DNA of 57,508 nt from Salinimicrobium xinjiangense DSM 19287 (GTDB lineage Bacteria > Bacteroidota > Bacteroidia > Flavobacteriales > Flavobacteriaceae): positions 202,664 through 260,171 of the forward strand of contig NZ_KE384054.1 of assembly GCF_000423585.1 (NCBI RefSeq). Direction: 5' to 3'. Positions 45,656 through 54,687 of this stretch are shown here, piece after piece. The notes beneath the pieces are model-generated. The model was not told where the DNA came from. It worked only from the letters and a program-made list of their open reading frames with translations, and made no database searches. A program made the translations under genes and the position numbers. Position 1 is the stretch's first letter; every line of letters begins with the position of its first letter.

Positions 45656-46618
45656 CTACAGATTACACTCGTCCCCCGCGACCTGAGCTGACGTTGGATT
45701 ATACAAATTGTCCCTGGCTTCTAAAGCAAGTTTTCCCTTAGCGGCCAAATCGCGCAGGCCACAATAATCAGCCAGTTCTATATTATTCCAAATTTTCATA
45801 TTTAAAATTTCTGAGGTGTCAAGATTGTTCAGCCCATCCAGATTTTTTAAACTTGTATTATTTATAATATTTAATTCATTTGCTTGTTGAAGATTATTTA
45901 GCCCACTTAGGTCCTCAAGAAGAGGATTCCCACCTATATTAAGGTTGTCTACTCTGGTAAGTTCTGTGAAGTTTGCATTAGAAAGGTATGGGTTGCCCAA
46001 AACATACATGCTCTCTACTGATGGAATTTTTGACACTCCGTTGGTATTTACTATTCCTAAGTTGCTTAAAGTAAGACGTAAAAGGGGATTGCCTATTTTG
46101 CTAAGTGGATCAAGGCTTTTTATCTTTGGAAGATCAGTTAAAAACAAATTATGAGTTACTCCTACGATTCCTTCAAGACCAGTAAGAGTAATTAACTCCG
46201 GGCTGTCTTCTATTTCTAGATATGATAGAAGAACAGAAATACTTCTTAGACCACTAATGTCTTTTAGTAGCGAATTTTTATTAAGGCTTATTCCGGCCTT
46301 ATCTATAAGATTTACATTTTCCAAACCGTCGAGATTCTCAATACTGGTGGCCAAAATCATCAGATCCCCCCGTATGCTATGGATACTTTTAAGGCCCGAT
46401 AAATCTGTAATAGATTCTCCTATAAATACCAGATTTCCTGTAATAACATTATATTCTTGTTTAGCAAAGTCGTCCACATCGGCCTGGGTCGAAAAAGTTT
46501 TAGGATTATGATAATACTTTTCCTTAGGAACTGTCTCAACTTCAGAATTTCCAGAATCGTCTGTACTACATGAAGAACAGAGAAGAATTATTATGAAAAG
46601 ATATAAGCCTGATTTCAT
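45656..46618 (-). CDS. LRR (receptor-L-like) surface lipoprotein
   Basis: A 320-residue lipoprotein: signal MKSGLYLFIIILLCSSC with lipobox, then STDDSGNSE. The mature protein is built of repeats of the form LxGLxxIxxxLxIxxN (ISGLRSISVLLSYLEIEDSP, LSGLNNLQQANELNIINN, LDGLNNLD), a leucine-rich/receptor-L arrangement for binding. The final 40 residues have cysteine-containing caps (ADYCGL, GDECNL). It interrupts a deacetylase pair and appears AT-richer than its neighbours by eye, which suggests acquisition. The partner is unknown. Confidence 0.85.
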   Translation of the reverse strand: MKSGLYLFIIILLCSSCSTDDSGNSEVETVPKEKYYHNPKTFSTQADVDDFAKQEYNVITGNLVFIGESITDLSGLKSIHSIRGDLMILATSIENLDGLENVNLIDKAGISLNKNSLLKDISGLRSISVLLSYLEIEDSPELITLTGLEGIVGVTHNLFLTDLPKIKSLDPLSKIGNPLLRLTLSNLGIVNTNGVSKIPSVESMYVLGNPYLSNANFTELTRVDNLNIGGNPLLEDLSGLNNLQQANELNIINNTSLKNLDGLNNLDTSEILNMKIWNNIELADYCGLRDLAAKGKLALEARDNLYNPTSAQVAGDECNL

Positions 46619-46759
46619 GAAAACTGGTTTGGTCCGGGTGACAAGATATGAAATTATGATATTTTTAATAAATTTTTAAGAATGTTCTCTTGCTGAGTTT
46701 ATGTGCGCACTTGTTTCTGAATTAACTGTAAGGATATTCCATAGAGAAACCGTGATCTT

Positions 46760-47398
46760 TTACAAAGCTTTAAAAATAAATCCCTCCCGGCTATAAACCT
46801 CCAGAATTCGTGGTAGAACTTCCAAAAGATTTGGTTCAGCCTTAAAACTGTCGTGGAATACGATCACGCTTCCCGGTCGCGCATTTCGCACAACATTGTG
46901 ATAGCATCTTTCGGGAGAAATTCTTGTGTCGTAATCCAGGCTCACAATGCTCCACATTACAACTTTAAAACCCCTTTTTTGAAGCTCTCCCGCCTGCCTG
47001 TTTTTTATCTTTCCATAAGGAGGCCGAAAAAGGGGATTTTTGAGAGGTTTTTTAGAAGGATGATTTTTTTGAATTACCTGTTGGCATTTTAAAGTGTTTA
47101 GAAGATATTCGTCTGTTCCGGTCTTCCACCCGTTTAGATGATTGTAGGTGTGATTGCCAATTGTATGACCTTCGTGTATGATCTTTCCAAAAATATCGGG
47201 ATGCTTCTGCACATTTTCTCCAATGCAAAAGAACGTTGCTTTGGCATCAAAAGCTTTAAGCTGTTCCAGTACCCATGGGGTTACCTGCGGGACAGGGCCG
47301 TCATCAAATGTGAGATAAATACTTTTGTCTTCGGCAGGCGCTTCCCAGATCCTTTTAGGATAGATCCATTTTACGAATCCGGGAATACGTTCTTTCAT
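46760..47398 (-). CDS. Polysaccharide deacetylase (NodB-type)
   Basis: A 212-residue carbohydrate esterase family 4 enzyme. Catalytic motifs are IYLTFDDGPVPQVTPWV (TFDDGP), IGNHTYNHLNG (the HxxxH metal site), RPPYGKIKN, and the C-terminal VIVFHDSFKAEPNLL. No signal peptide is evident. It could deacetylate peptidoglycan or an exopolysaccharide. It starts 9 bp from the DUF2723 gene's end, in the same direction. Confidence 0.92.
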   Translation of the reverse strand: MKERIPGFVKWIYPKRIWEAPAEDKSIYLTFDDGPVPQVTPWVLEQLKAFDAKATFFCIGENVQKHPDIFGKIIHEGHTIGNHTYNHLNGWKTGTDEYLLNTLKCQQVIQKNHPSKKPLKNPLFRPPYGKIKNRQAGELQKRGFKVVMWSIVSLDYDTRISPERCYHNVVRNARPGSVIVFHDSFKAEPNLLEVLPRILEVYSREGFIFKAL

Positions 47399-47407
47399 TG
47401 AATTATG

Positions 47408-50400
47408 CTACAGGGAATCTCTTATCTCCTGCGGAAGCAGATCGGCATTTGATTCCGGTAAATCTTCGGGTGCATCGGGTTCCCCGTAAAAGTGTCTGAA
47501 CAGCATTAGGTACCTGTTGAACTTATCTGCTTCTTCCCTCGCTATCTCTTCAGAATCATTTATGATCATAAGATCCACAAGACTTCTGTAGCGCTCAATA
47601 TCGGTTACGATCTCATTTCCGCGGGTGAATTGCCGGTCAAGATCCAGGGAACTGTAATAAGTAAGGTTCTCCTGATACTTGGTGGCTACCTGCTGCCAGA
47701 GTTTCCGTGCTTTTTCTTTATTGCCCACTTCATAATAACCTGCAATAAAAGGTTCCAGCAGGGTGTAATATTCAAAATGCTCCACCGGCATCTTTTCCAT
47801 GCCCAGGTCAAGAATGTCTTCTGCCCGTTGCATCTTACCTTCGTTGATAAGAGCTTCTACCAGGCGCGCCAGATTGCTGCGGTAAGTAATGGCATTCTTT
47901 CTGGTTTCAGTGTCGTAATAGATGTCGGGATCTCCCGAGTTACCCCAGTACCATCCGGTCACTATGTCATACATCTTATCGGCATCTATGCGGCCCATGT
48001 CAAATGGATTTCTCGGGTTAACCGGAGTCCTTATTGGAACGAGTTTATAAGCCACTCCGTCAAGCTGTAAATAATCTTTCATCCACAGGTAATCATCATC
48101 ACCAAAACTACCGCCAGTGAAATAAATAGGTCGCTTCCAGTCATTGTTTGCAATGATATCCAGCATAAGCAGCCTGTTTTTATAAATGATGTCTCCAGAC
48201 AGCTCTATGATGATCTCATCTACAATCTCATCGGCTAGTTGTGGTTTAACTATGTCATTTTCCAATACATTCTCTTTATTCACAGGGACCCGGATGCTCT
48301 TTGTGGGGAAAGTACTCACGGTTTGTCCGCTCATCAACTCTGCTTTTGTCCGCGGATCACTGCTGGCGATCCAGTTCATCCAGTTCTTTATATTCATGGT
48401 GTCCTGCGTAATCGCCTGGTACCATACGGCGTCATTGGTGCCATAGCGATACTGCTCATGTTCCAGCTGGCCGGGTATAGGGTCGCTCTCCCAAGCTTTC
48501 CGCTTCATTTGATCTATATACCAGTCGGTAGCAAAAAGGCTGGTGTTAACTACTCTTACATCGGTTCTGTATTCTTCGATCTGTTGTGCGTACCACAGGG
48601 CAAACGTATCGTTATCACCAATGGTGAAAATTATGGCATTTTCATCCAGACTGTCCAGGTACATTTTTGCCATTGAGAGTGCAGTATACCGGTCGGAACG
48701 GTCATGATCATCCCAGTTCTCTGCCGCCAGCACAGTAGGAACTGCGAGGAGAGACAACACTATGGCTACAGGAGCTGCGACCTTCATCTTTAAATGATCC
48801 TTTAGCATATCAAAGAGGGCGTAAGCGCCAAAACCAATCCATATTGCAAAAACATAGAAGGATCCTACAAGAGCATAATCTCTTTCCCTTGGCTCGAATG
48901 GTCTTTCGTTAAGGTAGATCTTAAGTGCAATACCTGTAAACAGGAAGAAGACCAGTAGCACCCAAAAGTTCTTTTTATCTTTTGAAAAATGGAATACAAG
49001 GCCTAAGAGTCCTAACAGCAGGGGGAGGAAATAATAGGTGTTTCGCGCCGGGTTATTCCTGGCATCTGAAGGTAGCTGGTCCTGGTTGCCGAGTCTGGCT
49101 TCATCAATGAATTTTATCCCGCTTAGCCAGTTCCCGTTTTGATCGGTATATTTTCCCTGAATATCATTTTGACGGCCTACAAAGTTCCACATAAAGTAGC
49201 GCCAGTACATATAGCCCATCTGGTATTCAAAAAGGTAATTGATATTCGATCCCGATGAAGGTTTTTCAACAATAATATATTCTCTGAACTGCCGCAAAAA
49301 CTGATCGTATTGTTGGTTGTCTACCCCGCCAAGGTTATAGTTGCGTTTAAATTCATTTACTGCATTGAGCAATTGTTCTTCCTGCTGGTATTCAGGTTTG
49401 ATCGTGAAATTAAGAGGGCCTGTAAAATCCAGATAATTAGCAGCATGTTCTGTACTCCACATGCGGGGCAGGACAGCTTTGTGAGCATCATCTGTGTTTT
49501 GCTTGGCATTCTTATAATTGTTTACGATCACATATTTGCCAGCGGCCTCATCTTTTTCATATTTAGGCTTGTCATCTATGTAAGGATTGTTTTTATCCAG
49601 TCCGCCGTAGATCTCTGTAAACTGTGGACCGTAAAATAAATGGGTCTCGGGGTATTGTTCCCTGTTGTAGTAAGCCAGTAACTCCCTGGCATTATTAGGA
49701 TTATTCTCATTGATCACCGTATTCGCATTAGCTCGAATAGGAAGCATGATCCAGGAAGAGAATCCAATAAAAATGAACAGGATACATAGCAATAAGGTGT
49801 TAAGCTGAAAATACTGCTTGCGCCTGGTGTACTGTAGACCAAAATAAAATACTGCAATTAGAGCGAGACCGGTAAAGATGGTTCCTGAGTTGAACGGAAG
49901 CCCAAGAGAATTGATAAAGAAGACTTCTGTGGCCGAAAAGAGCTTCAGGGAATAGGGTAAAAGGAATTTAAAAATGAACATAAGAACTGCCACCACCACG
50001 ATGTTGGCAATAATGAAATTCTTTACCGTGATCTTAGAGAAATTTTTAAAATAATAAAGGAAGCCGATGGCTGGGATGGTGAGTAATCCCATAAAGTGAA
50101 CCCCAAAGGAAAGACCTACAATAAAGGAGATAAGGATGACCCAGCGGTTACCCCGGGGAGCAAACATATCCCTTTCCCACAAAAGGCCAAGATAGAACAG
50201 AATGGACATAAGAAAAGTGGCCATTGCATATACTTCGGCTTCGCCCGCGTTGAACCAGAAGCTATCGGTAAAAGTAAAGGCCAGGGATCCAACAGCGGCA
50301 CTTCCAAGAACTGCTACTTTTTTTGCTCCCGATATTTCAGAAGCGGGACCGGTGACCTTTTGTAAAAGCAGAACTATAGACCAGAACATGAACAGGATGG

Positions 50401-50671
50401 TAAAAGCACTTGCGAAAACCGACATGAGGTTTACCATATATGCGATTTGTGAAGGTTCACTCGCAAATACAGAAAAGAAGGCGCCCATCATCTGGTAGAG
50501 TGGAGCTCCCGGAGGATGACCTACTTCCAGTTTGGACGAAGTGGAGATATATTCTCCTGCATCCCAAAAACTCACGGTTGGTTCAACGGTAAGCCAGAAG
50601 GTTGTAAGAGCTATAAAAAAAACAAACCAGCCCAGAATTTTATTCCACCTGGTAAAGTTAAGATCGGTCAT
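47408..50671 (-). CDS. DUF2723 glycosyltransferase-like membrane protein
   Basis: A 1087-residue multi-pass protein. The first loop holds VEPTVSFWDAGEYISTSSK and LEVGHPPGAPLYQMMG, matching DUF2723 and GT-C-fold glycosyltransferases related to protein O-mannosyltransferases (an acidic residue in the first periplasmic loop). About twelve helices occupy residues 1-330 and 540-680, and a large C-terminal soluble part (VRVVNTSLFATDWYID, WKRPIYFTGGS) follows with helical repeats. It would transfer a sugar from a lipid carrier to an exported protein or glycan. Its sugar is unknown. Confidence 0.85.
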   Translation of the reverse strand: MTDLNFTRWNKILGWFVFFIALTTFWLTVEPTVSFWDAGEYISTSSKLEVGHPPGAPLYQMMGAFFSVFASEPSQIAYMVNLMSVFASAFTILFMFWSIVLLLQKVTGPASEISGAKKVAVLGSAAVGSLAFTFTDSFWFNAGEAEVYAMATFLMSILFYLGLLWERDMFAPRGNRWVILISFIVGLSFGVHFMGLLTIPAIGFLYYFKNFSKITVKNFIIANIVVVAVLMFIFKFLLPYSLKLFSATEVFFINSLGLPFNSGTIFTGLALIAVFYFGLQYTRRKQYFQLNTLLLCILFIFIGFSSWIMLPIRANANTVINENNPNNARELLAYYNREQYPETHLFYGPQFTEIYGGLDKNNPYIDDKPKYEKDEAAGKYVIVNNYKNAKQNTDDAHKAVLPRMWSTEHAANYLDFTGPLNFTIKPEYQQEEQLLNAVNEFKRNYNLGGVDNQQYDQFLRQFREYIIVEKPSSGSNINYLFEYQMGYMYWRYFMWNFVGRQNDIQGKYTDQNGNWLSGIKFIDEARLGNQDQLPSDARNNPARNTYYFLPLLLGLLGLVFHFSKDKKNFWVLLVFFLFTGIALKIYLNERPFEPRERDYALVGSFYVFAIWIGFGAYALFDMLKDHLKMKVAAPVAIVLSLLAVPTVLAAENWDDHDRSDRYTALSMAKMYLDSLDENAIIFTIGDNDTFALWYAQQIEEYRTDVRVVNTSLFATDWYIDQMKRKAWESDPIPGQLEHEQYRYGTNDAVWYQAITQDTMNIKNWMNWIASSDPRTKAELMSGQTVSTFPTKSIRVPVNKENVLENDIVKPQLADEIVDEIIIELSGDIIYKNRLLMLDIIANNDWKRPIYFTGGSFGDDDYLWMKDYLQLDGVAYKLVPIRTPVNPRNPFDMGRIDADKMYDIVTGWYWGNSGDPDIYYDTETRKNAITYRSNLARLVEALINEGKMQRAEDILDLGMEKMPVEHFEYYTLLEPFIAGYYEVGNKEKARKLWQQVATKYQENLTYYSSLDLDRQFTRGNEIVTDIERYRSLVDLMIINDSEEIAREEADKFNRYLMLFRHFYGEPDAPEDLPESNADLLPQEIRDSL

Positions 50672-50877
50672 AGAAGTGAGTTTGAGAACTGTGGCGAATT
50701 TAAGAATAATTAAGAAATTGGAAGTAGAACGCTTTTTAAAAGCAGATATTTTCCCGGAACCGATGCTATCATTGATTTTTCTTAGAATAAGAGAGGGTGC
50801 AACCTCCTGTATTCCAGTCCGGATTTTGAATGGAAAATAGATTTTTTAATTAATAGGAAAGAATTCGGAAAAAATAT

Positions 50878-50907
50878 TTGTACAACAGAAAGTTTGTTTT
50901 AAATTTG
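50878..50907 (+). promoter_or_regulatory. Promoter of tRNA-Gln
   Basis: TTG (50878-50880), 19 nt, then TAAATTTG (50900-50907): consensus flavobacterial promoter 17 nt before the tRNA 5' end. Confidence 0.75.
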
Positions 50908-50924
50908 CATCCGCATTACAGCAA

Positions 50925-50997
50925 TGGCCTATGGTGTAACTGGCAACACGTCTGGTTTTGGTCCAGAAGAGTCTAGGTTCGAGCCCTAGTAGGCCAA
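50925..50997 (+). tRNA. tRNA-Gln (TTG)
   Basis: Acceptor TGGCCTA pairs with TAGGCCA. The anticodon arm TCTGG-TTTTGGT-CCAGA gives anticodon TTG (reads CAA/CAG). T arm CTAGG-TTCGAGC-CCTAG, discriminator A. CCA is not encoded. Confidence 0.95.
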
Positions 50998-51011
50998 CAA
51001 AGTAAATGTGA

Positions 51012-51043
51012 AACCGAATTGTGAAAACAGTTCGGTTTTTTGT
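51012..51043 (+). terminator. Terminator after tRNA-Gln
   Basis: An 11-bp stem (AACCGAATTGT with ACAGTTCGGTT, one G-T wobble) is capped by a GAAA loop and followed by TTTTTTGTTTTT. Confidence 0.9.
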
Positions 51044-51102
51044 TTTTACAAGGGTGAGGGCGAGAAGCCTGTCTCGATTGAAGCCGTAGGCTGAATCGAG
51101 AG

Positions 51103-51120
51103 GAGCCCTAGTAGGCCAAC
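51103..51120 (+). repeat. Duplicated tRNA-Gln 3' tail
   Basis: GAGCCCTAGTAGGCCAAC is an exact 18-bp direct repeat of 50981-50998 (T-arm 3' half, acceptor strand and discriminator). It is preceded by an inverted repeat TCTCGATT/AATCGAGA (51071-51102) and followed by its own terminator (51129-51163). It is either the tail of a second, decayed tRNA-Gln or an attachment-site-like duplication. Confidence 0.85.
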
Positions 51121-51128
51121 TGAAATGA

Positions 51129-51163
51129 AAAACCCCGAACGAGAGTTCGGGGTTTTGTTTTTT
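51129..51163 (+). terminator. Terminator after the tRNA-Gln tail duplicate
   Basis: AACCCCGAAC and GTTCGGGGTT pair with a GAGA loop and are followed by TTGTTTTTT. It may have belonged to a former second tRNA-Gln gene. Confidence 0.9.
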
Positions 51164-51218
51164 AGCCTAATTCCATTCCTCCTTTCCATAAGGGACCTTC
51201 CCGCTTCAAATAAAAAAA

Positions 51219-51243
51219 GCTCCGGTTTTTACTCCGAAGCTTC
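51219..51243 (-). terminator. Terminator of the 114-residue hypothetical gene
   Basis: On the minus strand AAGCTTCGG and CCGGAGCTT pair around AGTAAAAA and are followed by TTTTTT. Confidence 0.8.
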
Positions 51244-51270
51244 TATATAACCTTTAGACTATTTCTTACT

Positions 51271-51615
51271 CTATGCAACCTGCGTTAATGACCCGGGTAT
51301 ATGGTTGTAATAATTAAGGGCACTCTGGTAAAACTGCAGACTTCTCTTGTCTGATTTTACGCAGGAGGAAAGAAACCTGTTAAGGTCCTGGCATTCAAAA
51401 TTCACAGTGGTATACTCATGGTCAGACACCGGAATTTCTGCTTTTACTGTATGATTTTGATAGTCGATCTCTACTTTACGGGCGGCAAAATACATTTTTA
51501 TAATGCCTTTGTGCAGAGAACTGTAGTTACTTATATCTGTATCACAGTCAGTACAACTGATATTTACGAAATTTTTAAATTCTTCTATAATTTGAGAGGG
51601 TTGAAATGATGTCAT
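51271..51615 (-). CDS. Hypothetical protein, 114 residues
   Basis: Not recognised. There is no signal or membrane helix. It has three cysteines, two of them near the N terminus (SCTDCDTD). The predicted content is mixed alpha/beta, beginning with an amphipathic helix (SQIIEEFKNFVN). It is a monocistronic gene with its own terminator. The 51616-51895 gap upstream holds no supported gene. Confidence 0.7.
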   Translation of the reverse strand: MTSFQPSQIIEEFKNFVNISCTDCDTDISNYSSLHKGIIKMYFAARKVEIDYQNHTVKAEIPVSDHEYTTVNFECQDLNRFLSSCVKSDKRSLQFYQSALNYYNHIPGSLTQVA

Positions 51616-51901
51616 AAGGTCTGTTTTTGGGGTTAATCTTTTATTCTTACAGGGCCTAAATTACAGTTTGACGTGTTAAAAATGTTCTAACAGAATGTTG
51701 ATTAGCAAAGAATTAACAAGACCCGGTAGTCTCTGTGAAAAAATTAGGAGTTCTTAGTGATTTCGCGGGATACAGTTCCGGTCCAATTTTAACAATTTAA
51801 GAAGAAGATCAGGCGTGTCTTGTTGGTCGATCTCCCGAAGAAGGACAACTGTTAAAAGCTCTTTTAGGGAAAATTAGTATCTTCAGATTAAACTCTTGTT
51901 T

Positions 51902-53365
51902 GTGAACCGGAAAAAGCTTCTTCTTTTTATAGCCTTACCACTTGGAATAATCCTTTTATTGTATCTGCTTAATCTTTTTGTGAAGCAAAAGGTCGAAAGT
52001 CGATTACAGGAGCTTGATTCCGATGTTTCCTATGCAGACCTGGATGTAAATATCTACTTCAACCGTTACCGCCTGGAAGATTTAAAAACCTCGCAGGATC
52101 AATTTTCTATAGGTGCCAAAAAGGTGATTTTTAAAGGTGTCTCTTATTCAAAACTTCTTTTTGACGGAGCGCTGGTAATAGATGAGCTCGAAGTTCAGGA
52201 GCCGGAAATCGTTCAGATTAGAAACCGAAAAAAGGGCGAGAAAAAGTCTTCAGATGAACAGGTGAAAATTAAAAGATTCTTTCTTTCAAACGGAACCTTC
52301 AGCAGTAAAGAGAGTAACACGGCCGATGCTTCTGTTTATCTCCGTTTTCCGGAAGTAAATCTTAAGCCGGGTGAGGACATGGGAAATCTGCAGTTTGAGT
52401 CTTATAAAGTGAAACTCGATTCTGTGTGGCTTAAAATGAATGCCGAACATTACATAAACATAGGATCGGCAGAAGCCGAAGATGGAAGAGTAAAAGTCTC
52501 CGACTTCAAAATCGCTTCATTTTATCCAAAACCTGAATTCGACCGTAATATTCCTTATGAAAAGGATCGCATCGACCTCAAAATTCCAAGGATCACACTA
52601 CAGAACCTGACATTTAACAAGCTAAACGACACGCTTCATCTTACTGAGCCAAAAATGGTAATTTCTGAAGCCTTTCTTGAAATCTATAGAAATAAGCTTC
52701 TTGCTGATGATACCAGGAGAAAACCTCTTTATGGAGAATTGCTCAGAAAAGCTGCTGTGAAATTAAATTTTGAGCAGGTACAGGTGGAAAATAGCGAGAT
52801 CATTTACGAGGAACTTGTTCAGGAAGGGCGGCAGGCGGGGGTGATAAGATTTTCCGGGGTAGAAGGAGAGATCAACCATTTAAATAATCTTAGGGATAGT
52901 CTGCCGGAGCCTAAAGTCTCTGCGCAGGCCAATTTTATGCGGGGAACATTGGTCACTCTTGAACTTGATTTTCCTGTTTTTGACGACTTGAGTTCATTCC
53001 GGGCCTCCGGAGGGCTGGGGGAAATTGAGGGAGAAGCTTTGGATCCTTTTATCATACCTGTCATGGATTTCCAGGTGCGCGGGGAGATCAACGACATTTC
53101 CTTTAATTTCTATGGAAATGATGATGTCATGGAAGGAGATTTTACAATGGATTATGATTCCCTAAAGGTGGAATTATTAAAAGATGATGGTACAAAAAAG
53201 AGGAATATTTTAAGTGCCCTGGCAAATTTACTGGTGGAAAATAAAGGCGAAGCCGGGAAGCAGGAACACCATATCCAGGTGGAACGGAATAAGCAGCGCT
53301 CCTTCTGGAACTTTCTCTGGTTGGGACTGCGAAAGGGGTTCATTGAAACTGTGGAACAGTTCTAA
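51902..53365 (+). CDS. AsmA-like/DUF748-type membrane-anchored protein
   Basis: Not confidently assigned. It has an N-terminal membrane anchor (LLLFIALPLGIILLLYLLNLF), then about 450 residues of beta-rich repeats that look like the AsmA/TamB/DUF748 group (VSYADLDVNIYFNRYRLED, FRASGGLGEIEGEALDP, EGDFTMDYDSLKVELL). Such proteins span the periplasm and help lipid traffic or outer-membrane assembly. I place the start at GTG 51902; a TTG at 51896 gives two more residues. No ATG fits. Confidence 0.75.
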   Translation: MNRKKLLLFIALPLGIILLLYLLNLFVKQKVESRLQELDSDVSYADLDVNIYFNRYRLEDLKTSQDQFSIGAKKVIFKGVSYSKLLFDGALVIDELEVQEPEIVQIRNRKKGEKKSSDEQVKIKRFFLSNGTFSSKESNTADASVYLRFPEVNLKPGEDMGNLQFESYKVKLDSVWLKMNAEHYINIGSAEAEDGRVKVSDFKIASFYPKPEFDRNIPYEKDRIDLKIPRITLQNLTFNKLNDTLHLTEPKMVISEAFLEIYRNKLLADDTRRKPLYGELLRKAAVKLNFEQVQVENSEIIYEELVQEGRQAGVIRFSGVEGEINHLNNLRDSLPEPKVSAQANFMRGTLVTLELDFPVFDDLSSFRASGGLGEIEGEALDPFIIPVMDFQVRGEINDISFNFYGNDDVMEGDFTMDYDSLKVELLKDDGTKKRNILSALANLLVENKGEAGKQEHHIQVERNKQRSFWNFLWLGLRKGFIETVEQF

Positions 53366-53428
53366 ATTTTAACTTCGGAAATAATCCATTAATTAGGAAT
53401 AAATCCTATTTTTGCTGAAAAGCTGTAA

Positions 53429-54687
53429 ATGGATTACAACAGGATTAAGGAGAAGCTCGGCATCCTGGCCGATGCTGCAAAGTATGATGTTTCCTGTTCT
53501 TCAAGCGGAAGCAAACGAAAAAATTCTACTAAAGGCCTGGGAGACTCTTCGGGTATGGGGATCTGTCATTCCTATACCGACGATGGCCGTTGTGTATCTC
53601 TCCTCAAGATCCTCCTGACCAACCACTGTATCTTTGACTGCGCATATTGTGTGACCCGTAAAAGCAATGACATTAAAAGAGCGGCCTTTAAAGTGCAGGA
53701 AGTGGTTGATCTCACCATCAGCTTTTACCGCCGCAACTATATAGAAGGCCTTTTCCTTAGCTCCGGAATATTTAAGGATGCAGATTACACTATGGAAAGG
53801 CTTATCCAGGTGGCAAAAAAACTGCGGATGGAAGAGAACTTCATGGCTATATACACCTGAAATCTATCCCCGGGGCCAGCGATGAGCTAATGAGGGAGGC
53901 CGGGCTGTATGCCGACCGCCTTAGCGTGAATATCGAAATTCCCACCAAAGCCGGACTCAAGCTCCTGGCTCCCGATAAGAAACACGAAGATTTTATCAAA
54001 CCTATGGAAAAGGTGAAAAATGAGATCATTCAGTATAAGCAGGAGAGCAAATTAATAAGAAGTACTCCAAAATATGCACCCGCAGGTCAAAGTACGCAAA
54101 TGATCATAGGAGCTTCCGGGGAAAGTGACCGGGACATTATGTATTCGGCTAACTTCTTCTATAAAAAATATAATATGAAGCGGGTCTACTACTCGGGGTA
54201 CGTGCCGGTAACCACAGACTCACGCCTGCCGGGGCTGGGAAGTCAGGTGCCTTTGCTAAGAGAGAACAGGTTATATCAGACCGACTGGCTGCTGCGATTT
54301 TACGGTTTTGATGTGAGGGAGCTGCTTAACGAGCATAATTTGAATCTCGACCTGGAAATAGACCCTAAACTGAGTTGGGCGCTGAGCAACCGACATTTAT
54401 TTCCCGTAGATGTAAACAGGGTAGAGAAACAACTGCTGTTGAGAGTTCCGGGCATCGGACAAAAATCGGTCAACAAGATCCTGCAGGCAAGGAAAATCCG
54501 GAAGCTTAATTGGGAACACTTAAAGAATATCGGTATTGCCATAAACAGGGCCTAGTACTTTATCACCTGCGATTCCAAGGAATTCGAGGTGAATGAACCT
54601 TCGAGTGAGTATCTCAAAAATGTGATTTTGAGTACCTCTTCGGGAAAGTTCCGGCAGTACACAGGGAAACAATTAAGCCTCTTCTAA
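53429..54687 (+). pseudogene. Broken radical-SAM DNA modification/repair protein (TIGR03916-like)
   Basis: The product would be a radical SAM enzyme: CIFDCAYC carries the CxxxCxxC cluster motif, and a C-terminal helix-hairpin-helix follows (LLRVPGIGQKSVNKILQAR). The frame is interrupted twice. Near 53842 one base is missing, so the frame stops at 53858-53860 while the continuation (IHLKSIPGASDELMREAGLY) is in another frame. At 54553-54555 TAG interrupts otherwise continuous coding (INRA-stop-YFITCDSKE). The last codon, TAA at 54685-54687, overlaps the partner start. A -7 TATTTTTG is at 53407-53414. Both lesions could be sequencing errors, but two together favour decay. Confidence 0.85.

Noticed and set aside
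50998-51102. Integrated element between the two tRNA-Gln tails
   Set aside because: Only 104 bp lie between the copies and no integrase is present; it can be at most a scar.
54553-54555. UAG read as an amino acid (recoding, e.g. pyrrolysine)
   Set aside because: A frameshift also interrupts the same gene and the site looks like a Lys codon changed to stop; no recoding machinery is visible.
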